A stretch of 64,000 nucleotides of DNA from Rhodoflexus caldus (GCF_021206925.1 NZ_JAJPRF010000003.1:62001-126000), one strand, 5' to 3'; shown: positions 54,178 to 63,063, counted from the stretch's first letter. Numbers and translations are program-made. Notes: generated by a model not told the origin, from the letters alone.

Positions 54178-54220
54178 TATTTACACCTGACAGGCTTCCC
54201 AAACCTGTCAGGTGTAAATA
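54178..54220. terminator. 17-bp perfect palindromic terminator after the symporter gene
   Basis: The arm 54178-54194 pairs perfectly with 54204-54220, core ACCTGACAGG/CCTGTCAGGT, four bases past the stop of the leftward sodium symporter gene. It is the longest member of the palindrome family. Confidence 0.75.
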
Positions 54221-54223
54221 CAA

Positions 54224-55864
54224 CTACCAGAAAATGATATACAGCGCGGCAATCGCTCCGGCAATCAGCATGGCGCCAATGTTGAAAGTGGTGCTGGTAC
54301 GCAAGAGTGCAGCATCAACGGTAATGCCCTTCGGATTGTCTTTGCTGCGGCTGTCCATCAGGCTGATGATGATGATGCCGGCTGCCAGCACGAGGAAAAC
54401 AACCCCCATGCGGTCAATGAAGGGCAGCGCAGGCAGCAATTGTTTCAGCAGTGCCGACAGCGGGATGGTTGTAATGGCTGCAAACAGGGCAGCATTGGCG
54501 GTGGTGCGTTTCCAGAAGAAACCGAACAAGAAAATTGCCACAACCCCCGGCGATACAAAGCCTGTATATTCCTGAATAAATTGGAAGGCTTGGTCTAACG
54601 CGCCCAAGGCCGGTGCAACAATTGCCGCAATGGCAAAGGCAGCAAGTGCAACAATGCGTCCCGTTTTCACCAGATTGGCCTCCGATGCCTTTGGATTGAT
54701 AAAGTTTTTATACAAATCCATGGTGAAAATAGTAGCGGTACTGTTGGCCATAGAGGCAAGCGATGAAACGATGGCTGCCGCCAATGCCGCAAAAGCCACG
54801 CCTTTGAGTCCTACGGGTAACAGGTTTAGCAATGCGGGGTAGGCTTTGTCAGATTTGACAATACCTGTTGCTGCGTCGGTCATGGCAGTGGTGAAAGTGC
54901 CTGCGCCGCCTTCCTGCATTACAACCACGTAAGCCGCAATGCCCGGAACAACCACAATCAGCGGCATGAGCAGTTTCAGGAAACCTGCGAAGATGACACC
55001 TTTTTGCGCTTCGTCTAAACTTTTAGCGGCCAGTGCGCGCTGTGTGATGTATTGGTTGCAGCCCCAGTAGTTCAGGTTGGCAATCCACATGCCGCCAATG
55101 AGTACGCTCAAACCGGGCAAGTCCAAATATGCGTCTTTTTTACCACCCGAACCGTCGGGAATCATCATTTGCCCTTCAGAGAAAATCATGTGGAAATGTT
55201 CGGGAGCTTTTTGGCGCAATGCTGCCAGTCCTGCCAATACGTCGCCACCGCCTACGAGGTCAAGCGCGAGATAGGTGGTGGCCAGGCCACCCGCAACCAG
55301 AAACACGACCTGCACTACATCCGTCCATGCAACCGCCATCAAACCTCCATAGATGGAATACACAATCGCTAAGGCCGAAAGTCCGATAACGGCGTAAATC
55401 ATGGGTACATCCAACACTGTATGCAGCGTAAGCGCGCCCAGATAAAGCACGGAAGTCAGGTTTACAAACACGTAAACCAACAGCCAGAAAACGGCCATTG
55501 TGGTTCGCACGCGGCTGTCATAGCGCGATTCCAGAAACTGCGGCATGGTGTAGATGCCTGTTTTGAGGAAGACGGGCAAGAAGAACTTACCTACGACCAA
55601 CAGCGTAGCAGCAGCCATCCACTCATAGGTAGAAATGGCAAGCCCCATCGCAAAACCCGACCCCGACATGCCGATAAACTGCTCGGCAGAGATGTTGGAG
55701 GCAATCAGCGATGCGCCAATAGCCCACCATGGCAACGACTGGCTTGCCAGAAAGTAGTCTTTAGAATCTTTTTCGTGCCCTTTCTTTTCGCGTGATACCC
55801 ACAGACCGATAGCTATAATAGTGATGCAATAGCCGATAAAAACGATGTAATCAAGTTGTGTCAT
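54224..55864 (-). CDS. Sodium/solute symporter (SSS family, SGLT-like)
   Basis: 546 residues with about 13-14 membrane segments. The family is sodium:sugar/solute symport; TIYGGLMAVAWTDVVQ-type motif (SIYGGLMAVAWTDVVQ near 165-180) and GxxANISAEQFIGMSGSGFAMG early are typical. Sugar or other small solute is likely. The gene stands alone; its 3' end has the palindromic terminator at 54178. Upstream is an imperfect palindrome (55945-55990) and the heme gene cluster. Confidence 0.88.
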   Translation of the reverse strand: MTQLDYIVFIGYCITIIAIGLWVSREKKGHEKDSKDYFLASQSLPWWAIGASLIASNISAEQFIGMSGSGFAMGLAISTYEWMAAATLLVVGKFFLPVFLKTGIYTMPQFLESRYDSRVRTTMAVFWLLVYVFVNLTSVLYLGALTLHTVLDVPMIYAVIGLSALAIVYSIYGGLMAVAWTDVVQVVFLVAGGLATTYLALDLVGGGDVLAGLAALRQKAPEHFHMIFSEGQMMIPDGSGGKKDAYLDLPGLSVLIGGMWIANLNYWGCNQYITQRALAAKSLDEAQKGVIFAGFLKLLMPLIVVVPGIAAYVVVMQEGGAGTFTTAMTDAATGIVKSDKAYPALLNLLPVGLKGVAFAALAAAIVSSLASMANSTATIFTMDLYKNFINPKASEANLVKTGRIVALAAFAIAAIVAPALGALDQAFQFIQEYTGFVSPGVVAIFLFGFFWKRTTANAALFAAITTIPLSALLKQLLPALPFIDRMGVVFLVLAAGIIIISLMDSRSKDNPKGITVDAALLRTSTTFNIGAMLIAGAIAALYIIFW

Positions 55865-55944
55865 AGCCTGATGTGAAGTTGAAACGTTTTTTCATTTCTG
55901 TACTTCACAACAATACGAACTTTTCATTTGGGAGACAAATCTCG

Positions 55945-55990
55945 TTGCCACAAGTACACAAGAATACAAATGCTTGTGCAATTGTGGCAA
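55945..55990. terminator. 18-bp imperfect palindrome after hmuS
   Basis: TTGCCACAAGTACACAAG (55945-55962) pairs with 55973-55990 at 15 of 18 positions. It lies seven bases past the hmuS stop and about 80 bases before the symporter start. It may terminate the heme operon or act as an operator for the symporter. Confidence 0.5.
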
Positions 55991-55996
55991 GTAATA

Positions 55997-57034
55997 CTAT
56001 ACGAACAAGGGCTGTGCTTCCTGCGCCACAATATCGCGCCAAAGTTGCTGTTCAGGGATGCCGGGCTTGCGCTTACCAAACATGAGGATGATATTTTGCC
56101 CTGCTGCGTCGTATAGCTCAACACCCGTAACGATGCCGTCTTCGGTGGGTTTGAGCACTACCCATGCCGAAGCAACGTGTTGGTCTTTCAGGTGTAGGTT
56201 AAATTCGGGGTCAAGTACGTTGAACCAACCGTTCATCGGCACAATATTGCGCGCAAGCCCCGTATGGATTTGAATGCAACCGCGATTGCCCGCAAAAATC
56301 ATAATCGGGCATTGCTGTTCGGATACGGCAGCGAATACCCGCTTGACCTGTTCTATGGAAATTTCCCACGCATAGCCTTCGGGGGCTAAACGCAGCCCTT
56401 GTGTGCGGCTGACTTTGTACTTTTTCAATATGCCGAAAAATTCGTGCGTGTCTTTCATGTTGAGCCATGCCTTGCGGAATCCGACGATGTCAATCGTTTC
56501 ATCGGGTTGCGGGGCTTCGGGTGCAGGGTACGGAATTATTTCCATAGGTGCGTAGGGGGCTGCGGCGCGGTATTTTTCTGCCAATGCTTCAAATGCTTCG
56601 CGGTCGCTTTTTTCGGTCAGGTAAATTTTATGCACTGCCTCGCCGCTTTTGTCAAAAAATTGTAGACTCAGGCGTTCGTTTTCATTCACGGCAAAGCCGA
56701 ATGCCCAGTGCATCATGAACAGGCGCAGGTCAATATCATCGCCCAAGACCAACCCTACGTGATTATCAAAAGAAACGTTTTCATAAACGCCTTTACGCTC
56801 ATGCACAACATGGTCGTTGCGGGTAAGTGCCATCACATAGCCTAATGAAGGTACATCTTTGAGTATTTCGCGGAAGTCGCCTTGCAGGCGCACGGCAGTT
56901 TCCCCAATGCCGCAGGCGACCAATTCGGCTTCACTTACGCCTAATTGTTTTGCCGCTTCGCGAATGCGGACTTTCGGGTGAGCAGCCTTGAAGGCTTCGT
57001 AGCGTTCTTTGAGGTTTTTCAGAATGGTTTGCAT
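55997..57034 (-). CDS. hmuS: Heme-degrading/heme-handling protein HmuS (HemS family)
   Basis: 345 residues from the ATG at 57034 (MQTILKNLKERYEAFKAAHP); a longer frame from 57100 lacks support. Two tandem HemS/ChuX repeats are seen (about 30-165 and 205-335: VRLQGDFREILKDVPSLGYVMALTRND and the later SRTQGLRLAPEGYAWEI). HemS-type proteins bind heme in the cytoplasm and in many species degrade it to release iron. It is the last gene of the leftward hmuTUVS operon, 43 bases after hmuV. Confidence 0.88.
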   Translation of the reverse strand: MQTILKNLKERYEAFKAAHPKVRIREAAKQLGVSEAELVACGIGETAVRLQGDFREILKDVPSLGYVMALTRNDHVVHERKGVYENVSFDNHVGLVLGDDIDLRLFMMHWAFGFAVNENERLSLQFFDKSGEAVHKIYLTEKSDREAFEALAEKYRAAAPYAPMEIIPYPAPEAPQPDETIDIVGFRKAWLNMKDTHEFFGILKKYKVSRTQGLRLAPEGYAWEISIEQVKRVFAAVSEQQCPIMIFAGNRGCIQIHTGLARNIVPMNGWFNVLDPEFNLHLKDQHVASAWVVLKPTEDGIVTGVELYDAAGQNIILMFGKRKPGIPEQQLWRDIVAQEAQPLFV

Positions 57035-57077
57035 AACGTTTGAGGGGGTTAAATGATAAATGATGATGAAATCTTTT

Positions 57078-57929
57078 TTATGGTACATCATGCAGGACAT
57101 ACCCTGTCCCTACATATGACTGCCTGTGTACATGCACAATGAACGGGCAGCCTGATTCGGGATGCTGCATCAAATTGACTTCTACCCCGAATACGCGGTG
57201 AATATTTTCACAAGTCATGACCTCTTGCGGGCTGCCTGCCGCTATGACCTTACCTTTTTTGAGCATAATCAGATGGTCGGCGTACTGTGCGGCAAGGTTC
57301 AAATCGTGCAGTACTGCCACCACGCAATAGCCTTTTTGTGCCAATCGGCGGGCAAGGTCTAAGGTGTGGTATTGATGCAGCAGGTCTAAACCCGTAATCG
57401 GTTCGTCCAAAAAAAGATATTTTGGCGTATCAACAGGCGACTGCGGGTTGTGCAATTCTCTGCTGTCGGTAATTTGCGCCAGCACACGCGCCAATTGCAC
57501 GCGCTGTTGTTCACCGCCGGAAAGCGTTTGATAGGTCCTGCCTTTCAAATGCTGCGTACCTGTCTGTTGCATGGCAAAATCAACAATTGCACGGTCGGTC
57601 GGGGTCGGATGCCCGTTGAAATGCGGATAGCGTCCCATTAGTACCAATTCTTCGCATACAAATGGCAGTGAAAGTTGCTGTTGTTGCGAAAGCACGGCAC
57701 GCATTTGTGCCATTTGCATTGCCGAAAAACTGTTCAACGGCTTGCCGTGAAAATACACGCTGCCCTGCTGCAAGGGATAGTCGCGGCAAAGCACTTTGAG
57801 CAAGGTAGATTTACCTGCACCGTTAGCACCGACAATGGCAGTGAAAGCACCTGCGCGGGCTTCCAGCGAAACATCGGACAGCAACTGTTTTGCCCCGATT
57901 CGGTAGCTGAGATGTGAAACCTGAATCAT
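57078..57929 (-). CDS. hmuV: Heme ABC transporter ATP-binding protein HmuV
   Basis: 283 residues. Walker A GANGAGKST at 34-42, LSGGEQQRVQLARVL signature, Walker B FLDEPITGLD. It powers heme import through HmuU. The frame also opens at 57965, but the ATG at 57929 overlaps the hmuU stop as ATGA, and MIQVSHLSYR is the usual start; it is preferred. It lies between hmuU and hmuS. Confidence 0.92.
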   Translation of the reverse strand: MIQVSHLSYRIGAKQLLSDVSLEARAGAFTAIVGANGAGKSTLLKVLCRDYPLQQGSVYFHGKPLNSFSAMQMAQMRAVLSQQQQLSLPFVCEELVLMGRYPHFNGHPTPTDRAIVDFAMQQTGTQHLKGRTYQTLSGGEQQRVQLARVLAQITDSRELHNPQSPVDTPKYLFLDEPITGLDLLHQYHTLDLARRLAQKGYCVVAVLHDLNLAAQYADHLIMLKKGKVIAAGSPQEVMTCENIHRVFGVEVNLMQHPESGCPFIVHVHRQSYVGTGYVLHDVP

Positions 57930-58963
57930 ACGGTCATGCGGCGTTTTTCTTTTATCAGAATCCAAAGGAAAAAGGGCGTACCAAGCATCGCAGTGATGAT
58001 ACCGATGGGCAATTCGGAAGGCGCAACCGCCGTGCGCGAAATCAAATCGGACGTGGTCAGGACGGCAGCACCCAGTAGCGCCGAAGCGGGCAGAATCAGT
58101 TTATGGTCTGCCCCTGCAAACAGGCGCAGCAAGTGCGGAATCACCAGCCCGATAAAGCCGATAGTTCCGGCAACTGCAACCGATGCACCCACTGCCATGG
58201 TTGCCCACAAAATGACTTGGCGTTTGAGCGATTTGACATCAATGCCCAAATACGCCGCTTCGCTTTCGCCTAATGCCAGCGCATTGAGGGCTTTTGAAAG
58301 GCGCGGCAGTGCAATCATCGGCAGCAGCACGAACGGCGCGACGGCGGCTACGCTTTCCCAACTTGCCCCGCCCAAACTACCCAAACCCCAGAATACGATG
58401 CTGCGCAATTGTGCATCGGTGGCGGTGTAGGTCAGTAGCCCCGTAAGTGCCCCCGCAAGTGCGTTAATGGCAATACCTGCCAGCAACATAGTAGCGATAA
58501 CGGCTTTGCCGCCCGTTTTGGAAAGTCGGTAAACGGTCAGCGTGGTTATCACCGCACCGCCAAAGGCAAAGACCGACAGCGCATAGAATCCCAATAGTCC
58601 CGAGAGAGCGGTAAACACCTTGATTTCCAGTACAATCATTACAACGGCAAAAAGCGAAGCACCGGCAGAAACGCCAATCAGTCCCGGGTCTGCCAGCGGG
58701 TTGCGAAACAAGCCTTGCATGGAAGCCCCTGCCACTGCCAATGAAGCCCCTACCAATACGCCCAATAACACACGCGGCAGGCGAATAATCCAAAAAACGG
58801 CATCTTGTTGCGGCTCAAACCCGACAGCTTCGCCGCCAAAGCGATGGCTGACGATTGCCAACAGTTCGCGCCAGCCAATAGAAACCGCCCCGATGCACAC
58901 CGAGCAAACGACTACTGCCAACAATAAGGCAATCAGTACCGAAATAATAAGCGTTTGTTTCAT
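57926..58963 (-). CDS. hmuU: Heme ABC transporter permease HmuU
   Basis: 345 residues of the FecCD family with about ten membrane helices. Blocks LPRVLLGVLVGASLAVAGASMQ and IGFIGLVIPHLLRLFAGADH are typical for BtuC-like permeases that import siderophores, heme or cobalamin. Context with HmuT, HmuV, HmuS, HmuR and HmuY identifies the cargo as heme. The end overlaps hmuV by four bases and the start is two bases past hmuT, so the genes are translationally coupled. Confidence 0.92.
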   Translation of the reverse strand: MKQTLIISVLIALLLAVVVCSVCIGAVSIGWRELLAIVSHRFGGEAVGFEPQQDAVFWIIRLPRVLLGVLVGASLAVAGASMQGLFRNPLADPGLIGVSAGASLFAVVMIVLEIKVFTALSGLLGFYALSVFAFGGAVITTLTVYRLSKTGGKAVIATMLLAGIAINALAGALTGLLTYTATDAQLRSIVFWGLGSLGGASWESVAAVAPFVLLPMIALPRLSKALNALALGESEAAYLGIDVKSLKRQVILWATMAVGASVAVAGTIGFIGLVIPHLLRLFAGADHKLILPASALLGAAVLTTSDLISRTAVAPSELPIGIITAMLGTPFFLWILIKEKRRMTV

Positions 58964-58965
58964 AG

Positions 58966-59790
58966 TCAGCGGATTTTATCGGCTAATTCCTGCAAGGCTT
59001 TGCCTAATCGCGGACTAAATCCGGTGAGCAGTTGCCCGTCCATTTCTACAATCTTGCGGTTTTTGCCTGCATTGGTTTGGGCAACACCCTGCACCTGCAA
59101 CAACCCGTTGATACCACCCAAACTTTGCAAGCCGCTGCTAAACAGCAAAATCACGTCGGGGTTTGCCTGCAACAGCGATTCGGCTGTCAACGGTTTGAAG
59201 TCGTTGAAGTCGTTGGCGGCATTTTCACCGCCTGCCATTTCTATTGCCTGCGCTACACTTGTATTCTTACCCGCAACCATCAGCGAGCCTGCCCCGCGTG
59301 CATAAATGAAGAGTACTTTTTTCCGTGTAGCGGGTTTTTTGAGCGCGGCTACTTCTTTGCCTACCCGTTCGGCAAGGGCATTGCCTTGCGCGGCAAGATT
59401 AAAATCTGCCGCCACTTGTCGGATGAGTTTTTGCGTGCCTTGCAGCGAATATTCCTGTTCGTAAAGCAGTGTTTTAATGCCTGCGGCTTTCAGTTGTTGT
59501 TCCAATGCGGGGGACAATTGGCTGCGGATGCCGACAAAAACGGTCGGGCGCAATGCCAAAATACCTTCTGCCGATATATTACGGTTATGCCCGATTTTGG
59601 GGACTTTTTGCAGACTTTCGGGATAAGTGCTTGTTACATCCACGCCCGCAATATTTTTTTCCAACCCGAGTTCACACAGTATTTCACTAATGGTGCCGCT
59701 TGCCGAGACAATCCGTTCGCCGTTGGTCTGTGCCTGTATTAGGTTAATCAGGCAGCTTATCAGTAAGATTTGAAGAATGAATTGACGCAT
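58966..59790 (-). CDS. hmuT: Heme ABC transporter substrate-binding protein HmuT
   Basis: 274 residues with a signal peptide (ILLISCLINLIQAQ). A class III periplasmic binding protein: GTISEILCELGLEKNIAGVDVTST and the central long helix ending AAQGNALAERVGKEVAALKK, followed by a second lobe with LLQANPDVILLFSSG. It carries heme from the receptor to HmuU. It is the first gene of the leftward operon and faces the heme operator and divergent promoter at 59823-59902. Confidence 0.9.
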   Translation of the reverse strand: MRQFILQILLISCLINLIQAQTNGERIVSASGTISEILCELGLEKNIAGVDVTSTYPESLQKVPKIGHNRNISAEGILALRPTVFVGIRSQLSPALEQQLKAAGIKTLLYEQEYSLQGTQKLIRQVAADFNLAAQGNALAERVGKEVAALKKPATRKKVLFIYARGAGSLMVAGKNTSVAQAIEMAGGENAANDFNDFKPLTAESLLQANPDVILLFSSGLQSLGGINGLLQVQGVAQTNAGKNRKIVEMDGQLLTGFSPRLGKALQELADKIR

Positions 59791-59822
59791 AGTGTTTTTC
59801 GTTGCAAGTGATTTTTGATGCG

Positions 59823-59854
59823 CAAATATTGAGCTTATTTAGACTAAATCCAAA
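59823..59854 (-). promoter_or_regulatory. Leftward promoter of hmuTUVS
   Basis: On the minus strand TTTG (59854-59851) is followed after 20 bases by AATATTTG (59830-59823), one mismatch from TAnnTTTG. Its position is mirror-symmetric to the hmuR promoter around the operator. Confidence 0.6.
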
Positions 59855-59887
59855 TAATTATCGCCAATTATTTGGAATCATTCTAAA
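59838..59887. promoter_or_regulatory. 50-base dyad operator between hmuT and hmuR
   Basis: 20 of 25 base pairs are symmetric around 59862.5. The inner part is an 11-bp perfect inverted repeat (59849-59859 with 59866-59876, six-base loop) and the outer part TTTAGA / TCTAAA (59838-59843 with 59882-59887). Both -33 elements lie inside it, so a bound repressor should block both promoters. An iron- or heme-responsive Fur or DtxR-type regulator is probable; the identity is inferred. Confidence 0.72.
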
Positions 59888-59902
59888 CAAGCCATAGGTT
59901 TG
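59871..59902 (+). promoter_or_regulatory. Rightward promoter of hmuR
   Basis: TTTG at 59871-59874 and TAGGTTTG at 59895-59902 (spacer 20) match the Bacteroidota -33/-7 consensus exactly. The ATG is 22 bases further. Confidence 0.68.
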
Positions 59903-59924
59903 CAGCGTCAAACAGACCTCAAAC

Positions 59925-62009
59925 ATGAAAAGAATATGTACCATAAAATTTATCAGTGCGCTGATAATCAGTCAGATGCAGGCTCATGCGCAAAGTGACA
60001 GCCTGAAAATGCGCGAGTTGGATGAATTGGTCATCACCGCTACCCGTACCGAAAAGATGGTTTCGGCTCTGCCCATGCCCGTTACCGTTGTTTCACAGAA
60101 GCAGATACAACAGATGGGCAGTTTGCGGCTGAACGAGGTTTTGCAGGAACAAACCGGACTTGCCATTGTCAATAATCACGGGCAGGGTTTGCAGGTACAG
60201 GGGTTCAATCCCGAATACACGCTGATTTTGATTGACGGCGAGCCGCTCATCGGGCGCACAGCCGGAACATTGGAACTTTCGCGAGTGGCAGTAGGCAATA
60301 TCAAGCAAATTGAAATCGTCAAAGGTCCGAGTTCAAGCCTCTATGGTTCGGAAGCACTGGCAGGCGTGGTAAACATCATTACGGAAAACCCCACAGCCAA
60401 TCGCGCTGCTTTTTCCGCACGCTACGGCAGCAATCGCACGTTGGATTTAACCTCTAATCTGCAATGGAAGAAAGAGCGTACCTCTGCTTCGTTGTTCCTC
60501 AATCGGTACAGCACGGCGGGTTATGACCTTACGCCCCAAACTTTCGGGCAAACCGTTGAACCGTTTCACAACTACACGTTGCAAGCCAAAGCCGAACATC
60601 GCTTTTCCGATGCGTGGCGGCTCAGCTTTTCGGGGCGTTACTTTGCCGAACGGCAAACCGATAACTTCAATGTCGGCTCTGCACAAACGCCCGACTTGGT
60701 CAGCGGCGAAGGCAGCATTAAAGACCTGAATCTCAACCCCGTTCTGCATTTTAAGCCTTCGGGCAATTTCAGCGGGCGCATCAGCTTGTATCATTCCCGA
60801 TACCGCACCGATGCGGCAAGCCGCCACCTGAGCGACGGCAAACCGTTTGACGAAAGTTTCTTCAACCAAACTTTTCTGCGTCCCGAAACCCAGCTCATTT
60901 GGCTGTTTTCACCCAAGCACAATACTACTTTCGGCGCGGGCATGGTGCAGGAAAGCGTTGAGGCAACCCGTTACACGCAACGGCAGCAGTTCCACACCAT
61001 TTATGCCTTTGCCCAACACGAGTGGCTGCCTACCGAAAAATGGCACATCATCGCGGGCGGACGTTTTGACAACCATAGTGTGTATGGTTCGCAATTCAGC
61101 CCCAAACTTTCGGCGCAGTATCAACTGACCCCGAAAATTGCCCTTCGGGCATCGGGCGGTGTGGGCTTCAAAGCACCCGATTTTCGGCAATTGTACCTGA
61201 ATTTTGTCAATACTGCCGCGGGCTATTCAGTGTTTGGAACAGAGGAAGTCAGCCGCCTGATTCAAGAATTGCAGGCACAGGGGCAAATCGGTGAAGTGTT
61301 TTTCAATCCCGAAACGGCAGGCAGTTTGCGAGCCGAGCGTTCACTTTCGTGGAACTTCGGCGGCAAATGGAATGCTTCCGAACAAACGTTGATTAATGTC
61401 AATTTCTTCCGCAACGACATTCGCGATTTGATTGAATCGCAGGTGTTTGCGCGACGCACCAACGGACAGAATATTTTCAGCTACCGCAACCTGAGCCGCG
61501 TATTTACGCAAGGCATGGAACTGGACGCTTCGCAACAAATTTCCGATTACCTCTGCATTTCGGCAGGCTATCAGTTGCTGTTCACGGGCGACAAATCGGT
61601 AATTGAACGGATTGACAAGGGCGAAATTTTCCGCCGCGACCCCGTTACGCTCATCACAAGCCGCCTGAGCCGCAGCGACTACGGCGGACTGTTCGGACGC
61701 AGCCGCCACATGGCAAACGCCAAAATATTCTACGAAAACAAAGCCAAAGGTTGGACTGCCAACTTGCGTGCCGTCTGGCGCGGACGCTACGGACTTGGCG
61801 ACCGCAACGGAAATCTGGTATTAGACGATGCTTCAGAATACGTAAACGGCTTTGTAACCCTGAACGTCGCAGCAAGCAAAACTTTCTTCGGCGAAAAACT
61901 CAGGCTGCAAGTCGGGGCAGACAATCTGCTCAATTTTACCGACCCGACGGCGATTCCCAACATGCCCGGGCGACTATTGTGGACAAGTCTTCATTTCCAA
62001 ATCCGATAA
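59925..62009 (+). CDS. hmuR: TonB-dependent heme receptor HmuR-like
   Basis: 694 residues. A signal peptide, then a TonB box-like LDELVITATRTEKM, a plug domain (about 40-150, ALPMPVTVVSQKQIQQMGSL ... IEIVKGPSSSLYGSEALAGVVNIITE) and a 22-strand barrel with the region GFKAPDFRQLYLNF; the C-terminus ends in LHFQIR. It brings heme across the outer membrane with TonB energy. The cargo is inferred from neighbours HmuY and HmuTUVS. It begins the rightward operon and shares the operator with hmuT. Confidence 0.92.
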   Translation: MKRICTIKFISALIISQMQAHAQSDSLKMRELDELVITATRTEKMVSALPMPVTVVSQKQIQQMGSLRLNEVLQEQTGLAIVNNHGQGLQVQGFNPEYTLILIDGEPLIGRTAGTLELSRVAVGNIKQIEIVKGPSSSLYGSEALAGVVNIITENPTANRAAFSARYGSNRTLDLTSNLQWKKERTSASLFLNRYSTAGYDLTPQTFGQTVEPFHNYTLQAKAEHRFSDAWRLSFSGRYFAERQTDNFNVGSAQTPDLVSGEGSIKDLNLNPVLHFKPSGNFSGRISLYHSRYRTDAASRHLSDGKPFDESFFNQTFLRPETQLIWLFSPKHNTTFGAGMVQESVEATRYTQRQQFHTIYAFAQHEWLPTEKWHIIAGGRFDNHSVYGSQFSPKLSAQYQLTPKIALRASGGVGFKAPDFRQLYLNFVNTAAGYSVFGTEEVSRLIQELQAQGQIGEVFFNPETAGSLRAERSLSWNFGGKWNASEQTLINVNFFRNDIRDLIESQVFARRTNGQNIFSYRNLSRVFTQGMELDASQQISDYLCISAGYQLLFTGDKSVIERIDKGEIFRRDPVTLITSRLSRSDYGGLFGRSRHMANAKIFYENKAKGWTANLRAVWRGRYGLGDRNGNLVLDDASEYVNGFVTLNVAASKTFFGEKLRLQVGADNLLNFTDPTAIPNMPGRLLWTSLHFQIR

Positions 62010-62033
62010 ACTCAACCGACAAACAAACTTGCC

Positions 62034-62363
62034 ATGTGCACCGGTTACATTCTGTTTCATCACGAGTCGGGCTTTGCCGCCTATTGCCAAAAGTGCGGCT
62101 GCGTGCGGTTTGCTTTCGGAACAACCGCCGTTTATTTCACCGAGTCTCAGTTCAGGTTGTTTTGCGAGTACATCTTGGATTTTTACCCGCACTACGACCC
62201 TGCGAGCCTGATGAAAAACGTGTGGATTCCTTTGGGCGAGCAAAATACTTACCTGATTCTCAGCGGGAAAGAATTACATCGGCTCAAAAAATCGCTGCGC
62301 ATCGCATTAAACAGGCTGCATATCCGCCGACTTGTTGAAACGGCATGTGAACAACTCAACTGA
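62034..62363 (+). CDS. Small Cys-containing protein in the heme operon
   Basis: 109 residues, no signal peptide. The Cys pattern CxxCGC (AAYCQKCGCVRFAFG) near 18-23 could bind metal or heme. It lies 24 bases after hmuR and 70 bases before hmuY, so it is part of the operon. I think it belongs to a DUF6686-like family, but cannot confirm. A regulatory, heme-trafficking or redox role is inference. Confidence 0.68.
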   Translation: MCTGYILFHHESGFAAYCQKCGCVRFAFGTTAVYFTESQFRLFCEYILDFYPHYDPASLMKNVWIPLGEQNTYLILSGKELHRLKKSLRIALNRLHIRRLVETACEQLN

Positions 62364-62433
62364 CGGATTTCATCAAATCCGCCGTCTGCTTTTCAAAATT
62401 CCAAATTTCAAACAAACCCAAACCTTTTTTACC

Positions 62434-63063
62434 ATGAAAAACTTCACAGTTTTAATTGCCTGCGCAGTACTGTTGCTGCCTGCGCTCACATCTTGTAAAG
62501 ATGACAACGTAAACCCCGTACAACCCGTTGTTACGCAAACCGTGCGCGACTTGCCCGCCGACCCCGTTACTATTGACCCTGCTACGGGCAGACCTCTGGG
62601 CGGCACGAATCGCTTCACGCTGTACAGTCTGCGCGAAAACCGCATCATTGCCAATTCGGACAGTGCCACCAACAAATGGGACATCGGTTTCAGAGGCACA
62701 ACCCTGATTGTCAACGGCGGGGCTATTCGCAGCGGACAAGGCGGCGCGTACATCTTCACGGGACTTTTTGACGAACTGAAAGAAATTCCTGCAACGGCAG
62801 AGTTCCGCACCGACCAAAGCCCGAGCAATCTTGCCATCCCGAACGCTTCGGGGCAGGGCTGGTACAACTACAATTCGCAAACACACCTGATTACGCCTAT
62901 TCCCGGACGGGTGATTGTGCTGCGCACGGGCGATGGAAAATTTGCCAAAATGGAAATTTTGAGCTATTACAAAGGCGCACCTGCCGTGCCAAGCTCAACT
63001 TCCGAGTCGCGTTATTACACCTTCCGATTCAGTTTTCAACCCGACGGCAGCCGCAAGTTTTAA
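62434..63063 (+). CDS. hmuY: Heme-binding lipoprotein HmuY
   Basis: 209 residues, chosen from the ATG at 62434 where the signal peptide MKNFTVLIACAVLLLPALTSC (lipobox Cys21) begins; a longer frame from 62332 overlaps the previous gene. KWDIGFRGTTLIVNGG, KMEILSYYKG and RYYTFRFSFQ are hallmark segments of HmuY, which binds heme at the cell surface and hands it to HmuR in Porphyromonas. Which residues contact heme here (Met, His or other) was not resolved. It is the third gene of the operon. Confidence 0.88.
   Translation: MKNFTVLIACAVLLLPALTSCKDDNVNPVQPVVTQTVRDLPADPVTIDPATGRPLGGTNRFTLYSLRENRIIANSDSATNKWDIGFRGTTLIVNGGAIRSGQGGAYIFTGLFDELKEIPATAEFRTDQSPSNLAIPNASGQGWYNYNSQTHLITPIPGRVIVLRTGDGKFAKMEILSYYKGAPAVPSSTSESRYYTFRFSFQPDGSRKF

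Noticed and set aside
59032-59742. 236-codon frame antisense to hmuT
   Set aside because: Shadow of a conserved binding-protein gene; no domain or promoter seen.
61751-62338. 195-codon frame overlapping the end of hmuR and the small Cys-rich gene
   Set aside because: Overlaps two better-supported genes in another frame, with unnatural Arg-rich composition.
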